Assembly (NCBI GenBank): GCA_963855995.1
Contig: OY979717.1
Location: 34,544,997-34,608,996 of the forward strand
Direction of reading: 5' to 3'
Source of the DNA: Muricea muricata
Taxonomy: Eukaryota > Cnidaria > Anthozoa > Malacalcyonacea > Plexauridae
Length of the DNA stretch: 64,000 bases
The notes under the pieces were generated by a model that was given only the letters and a program-made list of their open reading frames with translations, made no database searches and was not told where the DNA came from. Positions 23,573-33,596 of this stretch are shown here, piece by piece. The stretch's first letter is position 1. Every line of letters starts with the position of its first letter. The translations under genes and the position numbers were made by a program.

Positions 23573-24612
23573 CTAAATCCAGTCCAATTAATTCTAAATC
23601 CAGCCCGATTTGCCTTAATCCGGCCGGATTAAACCTAAATACGGTCGGATTAACCCTAAATCCGGCCGGATTAACTCTTAATCCTGTTGGCTTAATCCTA
23701 AATCTGGCCCGATTAGCCCGAAATCCGACCCGATTAACCCTAAATCCGGCCGCATTAACCCTATACCCGGCCGGATTAACAATTAATCCAGTCAAATTAA
23801 TCCTAAATTCGGCCCGATTAGCCCTAAATCCGGTTGGATTAACCCTAAATCTGGCCGGATTAACTCTTAATCCAGTAGCATTGATTCTAAATCAGGCCCG
23901 ATTAGCCTTAAATCCGGCCAGATTAACTCTTAATCCGACCGGATTAACCCTAAATCCGGCCGGATTAACCCTAAATCCGACCGGATTAACTCTTAATCCA
24001 GTCGGATTAATCCTAAATCTGGCCAGATTAGCCCTAAATCCCGTTGGATTAACCCTAAATCCGGCCGGATTAACTCTTAATCCAGTCTAATTAATTCTAA
24101 ATCCGGCTTGATTAGCCCTAAATACGACCGGATTAGCTCTTAATCCGACTGGATTAACCCTAAATCCGGCCCAATTAGCTCTAATTAATCCTAAATCCGG
24201 CTTGATTAGCCCTAAATCCGACCGGATTAACTCTTAATCCGGTTGGATTAACCCTATATCCGGTCGGAATAACTCTTAATCCAGTCAAATTAATTTTAAA
24301 CCCGGCCCGATTAGCCCTAAATCCGGTTGGATTAACCCTAAATCTGGTCGGATTAACTCTTAATCCAGTAGCATTGATTCTAAATCGGGCCCGATTAGCC
24401 CTAAATCCGGCCGGATTAACCCTAAATCCGGCTGGATTAACTCTTAATCCAGTCGGATTAATCCTAAATCCGGCCAGATTAATCCTAAATCCGGCCGGAT
24501 TAACCCTAAATCCGGCCGGATTAGCTCTTATTCCGGCCGGATTAACTCTTAATCCAGTCGAATTAATACTAAATCCACCCCGATTAGCCCTAAATCCGAC
24601 TGGATTAACTCT
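23573..24612. repeat. 21-bp palindromic repeat array 1
   Basis: About 50 tandem units of a 21-bp repeat whose consensus contains the palindrome TTAATCCGGCCGGATTAA, alternating with a CAGTCGGATTAATCC variant. Because 21 is divisible by three, units stay in frame and yield artificial heptads (LTLNPAG on plus, FRVNPAG on minus). These are not genes. The array starts about 70 bases inside the left terminal repeat of Harbinger-B. Confidence 0.9.
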
Positions 24613-24832
24613 TCTGCGAGTATGCGAATCAAGCTCATGCGTGAAAACCATTATAAACGACTTATTCGAGGTTACTTTTCATTTATATACTTATTAAAGG
24701 ATTATTAACAGTGGTTAAGGAAATTGCGTAAGTTGTCAAGGAAAATAGCCTAAGGTTACTAGAGAATGTATAAAGAGCAAACTGTTTGTGAATGGTATAC
24801 CAACAAGTTCGAGCTTTAAATTGTTGCCTGGC

Positions 24833-26254
24833 ATGGAGTTTTTAAAACAATATAACAGTGATAGTGAGTCGTCTGATGCAGAAATAAAAGACAGAGATGG
24901 CAAAACAACTAGAGTATGTCGTACGGTGTACCTTGTTACCTACAGCCAAGCTGATAAAAGCATTTTTCCAACTCGCAATGATTTCGCACAGGCCGTGGTT
25001 AAGTCTTTCTCACATGGCAAGGCTCGGATAGAACAATGGTGTTGCGCTGAAAAAAGACACAAAAGCAACGGGATTCATTACCATCTAGCGATAAAACTGG
25101 CTCAGAACCAACGGTGGCTAACGTCTAAGAAGTATCTAATGGATAACTACGGTGTAAGTGTGCATTACTCGAGTATACATCACAATTACTATAGCGCGTG
25201 GAAATATGTGACGAAATCAGATGAAGATTACGTTGAAAGTGATGAACATCCTCGTTTACAAGACGCTGCGAAACCCAAAACGTCAAACGCCAGCCAAGCA
25301 AGATGCAAGAGGAAAACAAAACCACCAGCGCGATATTCCGTGGCTCAAGAAAGCACACTTGAAGATGAAGATGAGATTGGGGAGGGGCCATCCAGCGGTA
25401 GAAACAACAAACGAAAACGCAGAATGACAGCATTTGAAGTGTCCCAAATTATTGTCGAAGGGAACATTAAAAGCTTAACCGAGCTTCAAGCACTTGCGCT
25501 AGAACAAAAAGGGGAAGGAAAAACTGACCTTGCCGAGTTCTTAATAAATCGAAATCCACGAGCAGTTGCCGATGTGATGCAATCTACATGGGAGATTGAA
25601 GAATCAAAAGCGAAATTAGAGAGAGGGAAAAAAACTCGAATGGAGTTAATGCAAGAAGCAAGAATGGCCGAATGTGCGCCGGGATGTGATGGCAATTGGT
25701 ATGACTGTGCAAAGGAAATTCTCGATAAGAACGGATTGACAGTTGAGTACTTTAGTGAAGTTGCTCGTGAGCTGTTAATCAAGGGAAGAGGCAAGTACCG
25801 AAATTTAATGCTCACAGGTCCAGCTAATTGCGGGAAAACATTCCTTCTCAACCCCCTTACACTTATTTTCAACACGTTTTGTAATCCAGCGTCGAGCACT
25901 TTTGCATGGATTGGAGCGGAAACAGCTGAGTGCATTTTCCTTAACGATTTTCGTTGGTCTCCGCAACTGTTGCCATGGCATGACTTGCTTCTGTTGCTTG
26001 AAGGTCATGTTGTTCACTTACCCGCACCTAAAACCCACTTTGCAAAGGACATAATATTCAAAAATGACACCCCTATATTTTGTACAAGCAAGAACCCACT
26101 TGTCTTTATAAAAAATGGGGTTATTGATGAGCGAGAAACCGAAATGATGCGTGTCCGTTGGAAATTAATCCAATTCAACTATCAAATTCCACCCAACTTA
26201 CAGAAAGACATTACGTCATGTCCTCGTTGTTTTGCCAGTTTAATACTAGACTAA
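24833..26254 (+). CDS. Rep-like protein: HUH endonuclease plus SF3 helicase
   Basis: Intact 473-codon frame from ATG 24833. The upstream frame is open from 24749, but this is its first ATG. Rolling-circle initiator motifs occur in order. Motif I is VYLVTYSQAD (residues 32-41). Motif II is GIHYHLAIKL, with metal-binding His82 and His84. The nicking tyrosine motif is AWKYVTKSD, probably Tyr125 with Lys128 (alternative Tyr120). A basic patch NNKRKRR (191-197) could be a nuclear localisation signal. The superfamily 3 helicase follows: Walker A GPANCGKT (329-336), Walker B-like ECIFLNDFRW (366-375), motif C/sensor PIFCTSKNP with Asn421. The last residues hold CPRC. This domain order is shared by CRESS-DNA virus and parvovirus-type initiators and by some eukaryotic Rep transposons; I cannot say which lineage. 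No capsid gene is nearby. It sits between 21-bp palindromic arrays, with an intact Tc1 gene downstream on the opposite strand. Confidence 0.85.
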   Translation: MEFLKQYNSDSESSDAEIKDRDGKTTRVCRTVYLVTYSQADKSIFPTRNDFAQAVVKSFSHGKARIEQWCCAEKRHKSNGIHYHLAIKLAQNQRWLTSKKYLMDNYGVSVHYSSIHHNYYSAWKYVTKSDEDYVESDEHPRLQDAAKPKTSNASQARCKRKTKPPARYSVAQESTLEDEDEIGEGPSSGRNNKRKRRMTAFEVSQIIVEGNIKSLTELQALALEQKGEGKTDLAEFLINRNPRAVADVMQSTWEIEESKAKLERGKKTRMELMQEARMAECAPGCDGNWYDCAKEILDKNGLTVEYFSEVARELLIKGRGKYRNLMLTGPANCGKTFLLNPLTLIFNTFCNPASSTFAWIGAETAECIFLNDFRWSPQLLPWHDLLLLLEGHVVHLPAPKTHFAKDIIFKNDTPIFCTSKNPLVFIKNGVIDERETEMMRVRWKLIQFNYQIPPNLQKDITSCPRCFASLILD

Positions 26255-26349
26255 GACTTGGACTATTTCATCTGAATTTTTTTATAGAACGATTAACCTT
26301 TCAAGTTAGAAATGTTAGGGGCATAATACAACGGTTAACTGGCATTTTT

Positions 26350-26432
26350 AACGGTTAACGGCCAACTTACTCTTAAAACAATAATTGACCTCTCATCTAT
26401 AAATAGAAGTTGAAGTTTTAGCCGTTAACCGT
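26350..26432. repeat. Inverted repeat just downstream of the Rep-like gene
   Basis: AACGGTTAACGGC (26350-26362) and GCCGTTAACCGT (26421-26432) can pair around a 58-base centre, about 95 bases after the Rep stop codon. A partial direct copy, AACGGTTAACTGG, lies at about 26331. It could be an origin, an element end or part of a terminator; nothing in the sequence decides. Confidence 0.5.
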
Positions 26433-26666
26433 CAAAATCAAACGAAAACGTGTGGTTAATCGTCCAAAATATTTGTAATTCCATTTTTTTGAATACTCAT
26501 GTAAGAAGTAAAATATATCGAACAGTAGAAATTGTTAAATTCAATAAAATGTGTTTCAGTACATTATATACTACACGACAGGAGGTGCGAAATAGCCTGC
26601 GGTAACACACGAAACAATTTTAATAGACTTTACTCTTCACCATATAGTTGTAATTCTATAAAATGT

Positions 26667-27773
26667 TTAGTACTTAATCCTTTGTCCTTTCGATCGTATT
26701 ACTAAATCCAAACGATGGTTCATTGACTCAATACATTTGTCAATTTCAGCTACAGAAAAATTATACATAGTTCTTTTAACTCGTGCTGTGAACTCGTCAA
26801 AAGTTTCACAAGTTATATTATCATTTAACGCGTCTAGTCTTATTTTTCTTAGTAACTTATTTTTCACGCGATGAAACAAATTCTCTATTGGATTGAGATC
26901 AGGACTCCTAGCAGGAATTTTTAACTGTTCAATTTGATTCTCTTTCAATGTTTCTTTTACAATATTCGAATTTTGAACTGGGCAATTATCTTGAACAAAA
27001 AGGTTCGATGCACGCTTGCTTGCTTTTGCGAACAGTATTTTAAATCTACTATTTACAAATGAAGCAAAGAAAGGCCCATCCATTTTTTCGTATCTGTAGC
27101 AGTCAATGACGCCTTTTCCATAGGTAATGGCAACTAAAAGCTTGAGTACTTTACCGCCACTGCCTTCTTTGCTCCCTTTTGCAGTGCACCCTTGCTTTAA
27201 ACCCTCCGACTTCTGACGCCATATTCTTCCACGTGGGGCTCTCGCTTGACCTGCTGGGTTTTTCTTATAGTAAAAACTAACGCCATCTAAAAAGAACCCG
27301 ACCATTTCAGTCCACAAAGTTGTTGGGTATGTTTTCTTCACTTTCTTAGCAAATGCAACTCTTTTCTTCAGATCAGCTGAACTCATTAATCCCTTTTTTC
27401 TGGCTTGTAAGAAATGGTAACCATGTCGTTTAAGGCAACGTCTAACTGTCCTATTGCTTGCTTGACTTTCTTGTATTCCTGCCTTTTCCATTACACGCTT
27501 TGACGAGAACTGTCCTTCTTCTTCCCTGAGAATTTTTAATGAGCGCAAAAGTTGTCTTTCATCTCGTGCATCCAATTTGGTAGGTCGACCACCTTTACGT
27601 CTGCGTTTCTGACTTACAGACTTATCACCGGCTTTTTCCTTTTTTATTCGATAAATAGTAGCACGCGAAACACCTGTCTTTTCAATGATCTCTCTAGTTG
27701 ATATCTGTTCGTGTTTAGTCAAATACTTTACATAAGCTCTAGTCTCAGCGTCTATTATGCCTCTAAACACCAT
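26667..27773 (-). CDS. Intact Tc1-like DD34E transposase
   Basis: Uninterrupted 368-codon gene, the normal size for the family. An N-terminal helix-turn-helix (residues about 18-45, ending SRATIYRIK) is followed by a basic GGRPTKL turn (61-67) and a second helix-turn-helix region (about 92-120). Catalytic Asp163 lies in FFLDGVSFYY, Asp262 in FVQDNCPVQ and Glu297 in SPDLNPIENLF. Exactly 34 residues separate Asp262 and Glu297, so all three catalytic residues are present. It would cut and paste DNA at TA sites. No convincing terminal inverted repeat pair was found around it; the MITE at 27953 adjoins it upstream. It is one of only two intact protein-coding frames in the window, so it arrived recently or is kept. 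Confidence 0.9.
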   Translation of the reverse strand: MVFRGIIDAETRAYVKYLTKHEQISTREIIEKTGVSRATIYRIKKEKAGDKSVSQKRRRKGGRPTKLDARDERQLLRSLKILREEEGQFSSKRVMEKAGIQESQASNRTVRRCLKRHGYHFLQARKKGLMSSADLKKRVAFAKKVKKTYPTTLWTEMVGFFLDGVSFYYKKNPAGQARAPRGRIWRQKSEGLKQGCTAKGSKEGSGGKVLKLLVAITYGKGVIDCYRYEKMDGPFFASFVNSRFKILFAKASKRASNLFVQDNCPVQNSNIVKETLKENQIEQLKIPARSPDLNPIENLFHRVKNKLLRKIRLDALNDNITCETFDEFTARVKRTMYNFSVAEIDKCIESMNHRLDLVIRSKGQRIKY

Positions 27774-27952
27774 GTTTGCTCTCCACGCAATATCGATAGT
27801 GTGGTCAAAATCAAAATCACGAGATATTTAAATCAAACAAATTAATAACACCTTGGTGATTAAATGTCAAAACACAAATCTATGTGTGTTTGTTAGGTAA
27901 CTGAAGTTTTCATGAACATTTCGCATGGAAGTGGACCGTCTTGACCTTCAGA

Positions 27953-28227
27953 CAATCTTGGACAAAACCTGTTAAGACACATTGAAATTTTGAAGACAAG
28001 ATACGCGTGCCCTTCTCGACTGATTTAAATGCTCACAATTTTTATTCTAAACCCCCCCTCCCCCAGTTCAATGTTGACATAATTCGACAGCCGCATGTCC
28101 GAAAAATAGGTATCATCACAACAACATTGAATTGGGGGGTGGGGGGGGGGGGGCAAATAGAATTATACAAACACTACGAATATGACATATGATCGTTCAT
28201 GTGTCTCAACAATTTTGTCCAAGATTG
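27953..28227. mobile_element. Tc1-type MITE with C/G tracts, copy 3
   Basis: Termini are CAATCTTGGACAAAACCTG and, inverted, GTTTTGTCCAAGATTG-like sequence (reverse complement of the right end reads CAATCTTGGACAAAATTG). TA follows on the right (28228-28229). An internal pair CCCCCAGTTCAATGTTG / CAACATTGAATTGGGGG is extended by runs of C and G. The layout matches the MITEs at 10623 and 13010, although the outer sequence differs. It inserted at the left edge of array 2. Confidence 0.7.
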
Positions 28228-28230
28228 TAG

Positions 28231-28410
28231 ATTAACCCTAAATCCGGCCAGATTAACCCTAAATCTGGCAGGATTAACCCTAAATCCGGCCGGATTAACT
28301 CTTAATCCTGTCGGATTAATCCTAAATCTGGCCCAATTAGCCCGAAATCCGGACGGATTAACCCTAAATCCGGCCGGATTAACCCTAAATCCGGCTGGAT
28401 TAACTCTTAA
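28231..28410. repeat. 21-bp palindromic repeat array 2
   Basis: About eight to nine units of the same 21-bp repeat (AATCCGGCCGGATTAACCC type) as arrays 1 and 3. It is separated from array 3 only by the MITE at 28411-29182. Confidence 0.9.
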
Positions 28411-29182
28411 GGGGGTCCAATACTAAAAAAAAATTATGTGTGTTTTAATGCTATGCAGTTCATCTTTGGTCAGGTGTTAGGACATGGTACCACAAATATA
28501 AAAATAAGTTTTTCAAAGTTACCATTGCCATGGTTACCATGTTAATTACTCCCTGATGGTGAAAAATCCATATATTTGTAAACATGATATCTCAACAACT
28601 ATAAATGATAAAAATCTAAAATAACTTTATTTTAATAGTATATCACATGCTCTTGGAGATGAACCAGAACTATGGTGATTGAGGCAAAAATTAATTTTTT
28701 GCGGACAAAATATTGAAACTAGATATTATCGAGATGATAATGACTATCATAACTTGCATGTATTTGCAAATATTTTTATGATTCTGGTTCATCTTTAAGA
28801 GAATGTAACACAGAACACACACTGAAAGTTTGAAGTCAATAGCTTACATACTTCTTGAGATATTGCGCATGCAATAATGGCGATTGGTGGTTATCGGCAA
28901 TTTGAGAAAAAGTGCTTTAAAGTTTTTCCATGCATTAGAATAACATTAATCGAACAATGCTGTGGAAAAGGACACAATAGAGTAAACCAATTGCATACCA
29001 TTATTTGTTCTGGGTAAAATCATGGTTTTACCCTAACACGGTGTAGAATTTGCTGAATTTCTCCGTTTATAATTCATTTTGTTGTTTGAAATTTTGGATA
29101 TGTTTAGAGAACGCCGTTAACAATATTTTGTAAAATTTTTGAAAATCGAGGAATTTTGAAATTATTTACTATTGGACCCCCA
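28411..29182. mobile_element. ~770-bp non-autonomous element with GGGGGTCCAATA ends
   Basis: The left end GGGGGTCCAATACTA is matched by the right end TACTATTGGACCCCC in inverse. TAA occurs on both sides (28408-28410, 29183-29185) and the repeat array resumes in register afterwards. GGG-type termini with a TAA duplication fit PIF/Harbinger-related (including ISL2EU-like) elements. The interior is AT-rich and non-coding, so it needs a transposase in trans. Confidence 0.75.
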
Positions 29183-29899
29183 TAATCCGGCAGGATTAAC
29201 TGTTAATCTAGTCGGATTAATCCTAAATCCGGCCGAATTAACTCTTAATCCGGCCGGATTAACCCTAAGTCCGGCAGGATTGACCCTAAACCCGGCCGGA
29301 TTAACTCATAATCCGGTTGGATTAACCCTAAATCCGGCCAGATTAACTCTTAATCCAGTCGGATTAATTCTAGATCCGGCCCGATTTGCCCTTAATCCGC
29401 CCAGATTAAGTCTTAATCCGGCCGGATTAACTCTTAATCCAGTCGGTTTAATCCTAAATCCCGCTCGATTAGACCTAAATTCGGCCATATTAACTCTTAA
29501 TCCGGCTGGATTAACCCTAAATCCGACCGGATTAACCCTAAACCTGGCCGTATTAACTCTTAATCAAGTCGGATTAATCCTAAATCCGGCCCAATTAGCC
29601 CTAAATCCGGTTGGATTAACCCTAAATCCGCCAGGATTAACTCTTAATCCAGTCGGATTAATCCTAAATTCGGCCCGATTAGCCCTAAATCCGGCCGAAT
29701 TAACTCTTAATCCGGCCGGATTAACTCTTATTACAGTCGGATTAATCCTAAATCCGGCCCGATTAACCCTAAATCCGGCCTGATTAAACTTAAATCTGGC
29801 CGGATTAGCTCTTAATCCGACCGGATTAACCCTAAATCCGGCCGGATTAACCATAAATCTGGCCGGACTAACTCTTAATCTGGCCGGATTAACTCTTAA
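29183..29899. repeat. 21-bp palindromic repeat array 3
   Basis: About 34 units of the 21-bp repeat, continuing array 2 after the MITE. In-frame heptads (LTLNPAG) again give misleading open frames on both strands. The array ends near 29899, where the unique left part of the Harbinger accessory gene region begins. Confidence 0.9.
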
Positions 29900-30121
29900 A
29901 CTTTTCTCGCGGCGTCTTCCTGCCTTTTGCAATGCAGTATTCAAAGTTTTACGTGAGGCGAATAGTTTATACAACGTAGTTTGTGTTAACGTTTTTCAAG
30001 GTTAGTATTTGCTTCTTTTTCTTTTAAAGTAATATCTAGATAAGCCATGTTCTAGTTTTGCTTATTTGTGTGACCCAGACAGGTTTTTGCAACGAGTTTG
30101 CATTTTTTTTCAGCCTTGAAC

Positions 30122-31773
30122 ATGGAAAATCAACAAAACCAGAGGAGTGAGAGGACCCCAGTGTAAGTGAGCCTCATGCAGAGTTGTGCATATTATATAC
30201 ATATTTATGTTGTTTACCGGATAGGAGGTCTGTATGGGGAGAAAATGTGCCCGAGCTCTTGAAAACGGCCGGAGCCCGCCGGGGCAAGGGCCGTTTTCAA
30301 GAGCAAGGGCATAGTTTCTCCGCATCCGGACCGACGCTGCCGGTAAATAATAGACCTATTTTTTCACTCAAAACAATAAAACCCCTAGCAATGCGGCTTT
30401 GCCATTTCAATTTTTTATTGAAATCATTTTTAAATTAAAATTATTTGTACACGCTATTCAATTTTGCACAGGCGAGATTTGAAACAAAGTTGCCGTAAAT
30501 AGTAAAAAACAAACCATATATGGTAGGCGCTAGGGAAAACCGTTAGTGGTACGGTTGAGCAGTCCGTATACGGAAAAACCGAACCGCTCGTCAGCCAATC
30601 AGATTACATGACTCAGTGGGAAACCGGACCGGGTAAAAATAAAGTGTATTGTATATTCACATCTTGACAAAACAATTTAAAAGTTTTCATTTACAAGTTT
30701 TGCTAATAATAGCATTGTAGAAGAAAAAAACATACATTGCAGAACCTGATATGTCTCAAAGAACTTGTTACTGATAAACATACAAGGAAGTTATTATGGG
30801 TATATATCTATTGCATAGAAATAATTTGTGTGCTTTGTCTGACAAAGGCCAAACAAGGTTCTTAAAACAATAAATTAACATAAATTTCATATCAAGTTAA
30901 CTGTGAGGGTCAATTTCAATTTGAAGAGTTACTCCTAACACATACTGTAGTGTAATGTCCAGTTCCTAATAAAATACTTTGTTTTAATTTTTCAGGCCAA
31001 AAATGTTATGGACCAAAAACCATGACATTTTACTATGTAGGGAAATCCTAGTAGAAGAACCATACAAGTTCAAGCATGGTCAAGGGAAAGAGGGCATTGT
31101 TGGGACACCATAGCTAATAATTTAAATAGCATGAAGGAAGAAAAGTTTATTGTTGATCAAAGGTCAGTGAGAGATAGATTCACAAAGCTTGACAAGCTTC
31201 ATAAAAGGAGGCTGAAGAGCAAAAGGCTACTGGTATCAGTCCAGAAATGACAAAGATTGACGAGGCCTTCGGACGTACGGCCTAGAACGGACAAGGGACG
31301 TACAAGAACAGCGTGCAATGGAGAATGAAGAGAAAGAAAATGTAGCTCAAAAAGAGAAGGAAACAGCAGAAAATATGAGAAAAAGATCAATGGAAAGACT
31401 TGCTGAGACCAGGGCAAGGGAAAATATAAAGAAATAAAAAAAACAAGAAAAGCAGCTCATTGCAATATTTCAATGAAAAACATGACAAAGAACTTGATTT
31501 AAAGAGATAAGAAATTGACTTGAATAAAAAAGAAAGATGGCAATTAAAGAAAAGGAAGCTGAAATAGCATTGGAAATTAAAGTGAAAGAACAGGAAAGAA
31601 AAACTAAAGAAATGGAACTCAAGAAAAGAGATGAAGAGATGCGCTCCAGAAATGAAAGTAGTTTGATTGCTGCATTGCAACAACAGCTACAACAGCAACA
31701 AGCCATGTTTGTTCAAATGCAGCAGAAAAATAAATTGTTATTGGAACTGCTGAATAACAATGCAAAGAAATAA
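30122..31773 (+). pseudogene. Harbinger-B accessory gene, Myb/SANT-like
   Basis: Exon 1 starts at ATG 30122 (MENQQNQRSERTP) and runs into a GTAAGT donor at about 30162. The acceptor TTTTCAG ends at about 30994. Exon 2 begins with a trihelix/SANT-like start (KMLWTKNHDILLCREIL) and continues, through frameshifts near 31095 and 31200-31270, as NNLNSMKEEKFIVDQRSV and RDRFTKLDKLHKRR. The C-terminus (31537-31773) is a charged coiled coil followed by a glutamine-rich tract (LQQQLQQQQAMFVQMQQ). PIF/Harbinger elements normally carry such a DNA-binding partner that helps import the transposase and bind the ends. Intron 1 contains a palindromic insertion (30214-30345). Several frameshifts make this copy non-functional as read. 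Confidence 0.6.
30214..30345. repeat. Palindromic insertion in accessory-gene intron
   Basis: GAGCTCTTGAAAACGGCC and GGCCGTTTTCAAGAGC are the inner arms. Outer pairing runs through GAGAAAATGTGCCC and TTTACCGG / CCGGTAAA. The loop holds GGAGCCCGCCGGGGCAAG. Confidence 0.7.
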
Positions 31774-32006
31774 AATGTTGTTAACAGGGTCATTCTATAT
31801 GGGAAAGGTCCATACCCACCTCCCCTTAGCCTCCTCCTGGCCAGAGAAAATTCAACAACTCCTCTCTGGACTTGAAACTCCAGAAGTATCATATATAGTG
31901 TAATGAATTTTTGTTATTACTTTATTTCTTCAATATTTATAATATGCATAATTGTTTTAAATAACATTTCAGTAATATTTACTCAATATTAAATTCATAC
32001 ATAATA

Positions 32007-32248
32007 GAGAGCTTAAGCAAGCGACGTTTTTGTCAACACGGACGACAGCCGGAAGTAAGTTGCGTCGTTATAAATGGCGAATGATGGCGTCAGCCGTTTT
32101 CGTTTGAATTCAACAACGGCAGTCAGTCAACTTTCACGTTCATGGATTCAAACGAAAACGGCTGACGCCATCATTCGCCATCTATAACGACGCAACATAC
32201 TTCCGGCTGCCGTCCGTGTTGACAAAAACGTCGCTTGCTTAAGCTCTC
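32007..32248. mobile_element. Near-perfect foldback MITE with Harbinger-like end
   Basis: The element starts GAGAGCTTAAGCAAGCGACG and ends CGTCGCTTGCTTAAGCTCTC. Arms of about 106 bases are almost identical and only ~30 bases are unpaired. TA lies on each side (32005-32006, 32249-32250). The end motif resembles that of Harbinger-B (AGAGAGTTTACG) and the solitary end at 61896. Confidence 0.8.
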
Positions 32249-32551
32249 TATTAATTAATATATTTCTAATTCTCTGCGTTTACATTGTAATATGCCGACT
32301 ACTTGAGAAATCCCCACTAAATATAAGCAATAAATAGGCCCTTTTTTGCTTATATTTATCGGGAATTTATCTAGTAGTTAACACTATACCCTAATTTCTA
32401 ATCAGTCAAGATAAAAACATTTTGAAAAACACAAGACAGTTGACATAGGGTATAGTTATCCAGTAATTTGTTGCAACTGTATCTGCTGAAACCTTAATTA
32501 AAGTTGTTGGGATTTTAGTCTTGTTCTTTTGTTTATAAGTGTCTATCTTTC

Positions 32552-33596
32552 TTACTGTAAATACTCATTAAAGTTAGGTGGAACCATCTGGAAGTATTTT
32601 GATGTGGTATTCCCATACAGGCATGTAAGACAGTTTCTAAGCTGTGCACATACCACATAAAATTTACCAGCAGCACTGAGACCAATTTTGAGGTTCTTCT
32701 TGAAGTCGATGAATTTAAAGTCGTTGGCTATGTCTCCAAAAACCCACTCAACTGCGGCTCTCACCTGACTCATTGATCGATTGAAGTTTTGCTCATTTTC
32801 TGTAAGCCCCGTCTTAGAAAGGGACGCTGAAGGTGAACTCAATGTGGATAAGCTGAATCACCATATAAACAGAGGATTTCACCAGTAGGTGAATAAGAGT
32901 GCTGCTGCAGCTTCTGTAAAAAGCCTGACATTGCAAGCAATCTGCTGTCATGTCTCCTTCCCTGCAATGCCCGACCAATGGACCATAAAGGTTAGCTATC
33001 AAGACATTTGGGGGATACAACGGATTGATACTTAAGGGCATGTACTCTTTTATGACCATTGTAAACTTTGGTTTCGCTTTGGTCTGCAAATTGGTCTAAC
33101 TGTCCCATCAACAAACCCCCAACAGTTATTCAGTGCAGCACCTCTGTTATGTACAGCAGCTGCATAGAGCCTAAGGTTTTCGGGAGACAACCATGGTTGG
33201 TCAAGGTCATGAAACAAACGTGAATACTTCTCATATAGGTCGTCAACGACAGTGTTAGTAATCATACATAGTTGCGGTACAGGTCTACCAAACCTCGAAG
33301 TCTGCGTATCATGGATATGCAAAACGTTTCAAACAGATACACAGAGCTTCAACTGAGTTAACGACCAAAGCGTTATAGCAGCGGTAAACTTGAGGTAATC
33401 TTAATGCACAAGCCAAGTTGTAGATGTCGTTTTTCTTAAATCGCATTTCAACTTCACATTCGTCTTCTCTCATATCCTCGAGGCTAAATCGATCGTATTT
33501 CCAGTATGGCAGACCATTGTGAAGGTTACTGCGTTCGTTCTCCTCCAGCAACAACAACAATTCTTCATCATTAACCATATTCTCCTCGTACATCAT
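32552..33596 (-). pseudogene. Harbinger-B DDE transposase, frameshifted
   Basis: Starts at 33596 (MMYEENMVNDEEL) and runs to 32552, about 345 codons across at least three frame changes (near 33310, 33060-32980 and 32815). The nuclease landmarks are visible. NNCWGFVDGTVRPICRP carries the first Asp and LYGPLVG follows. After a frame change, GRRHDSRLL carries the second Asp and LYGDSAYP follows. VRAAVEWVFGDI carries the catalytic Glu near the C-terminus, followed by FKFIDFKKNLKIGLS. This order is standard for PIF/Harbinger (DDE_Tnp_4). The N-terminus lies about 170 bases inside the right terminal repeat. All catalytic residues persist, so decay is recent or partly due to sequencing errors. Confidence 0.85.

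Noticed and set aside
25125..25935. Minus-strand frames within the Rep gene
   Set aside because: Shadows of the intact plus-strand gene; no family features.
24833..26254. Calling this an integrated animal virus
   Set aside because: Rep motifs alone cannot separate a viral relic from a Rep-type transposon. No capsid or viral gene order is present.
23556..29974. Heptad-repeat proteins (LTLNPAG / FRVNPAG)
   Set aside because: The 21-bp repeat is a multiple of three, so frames stay open on both strands. There is no start context, unique sequence or domain outside the repeat.
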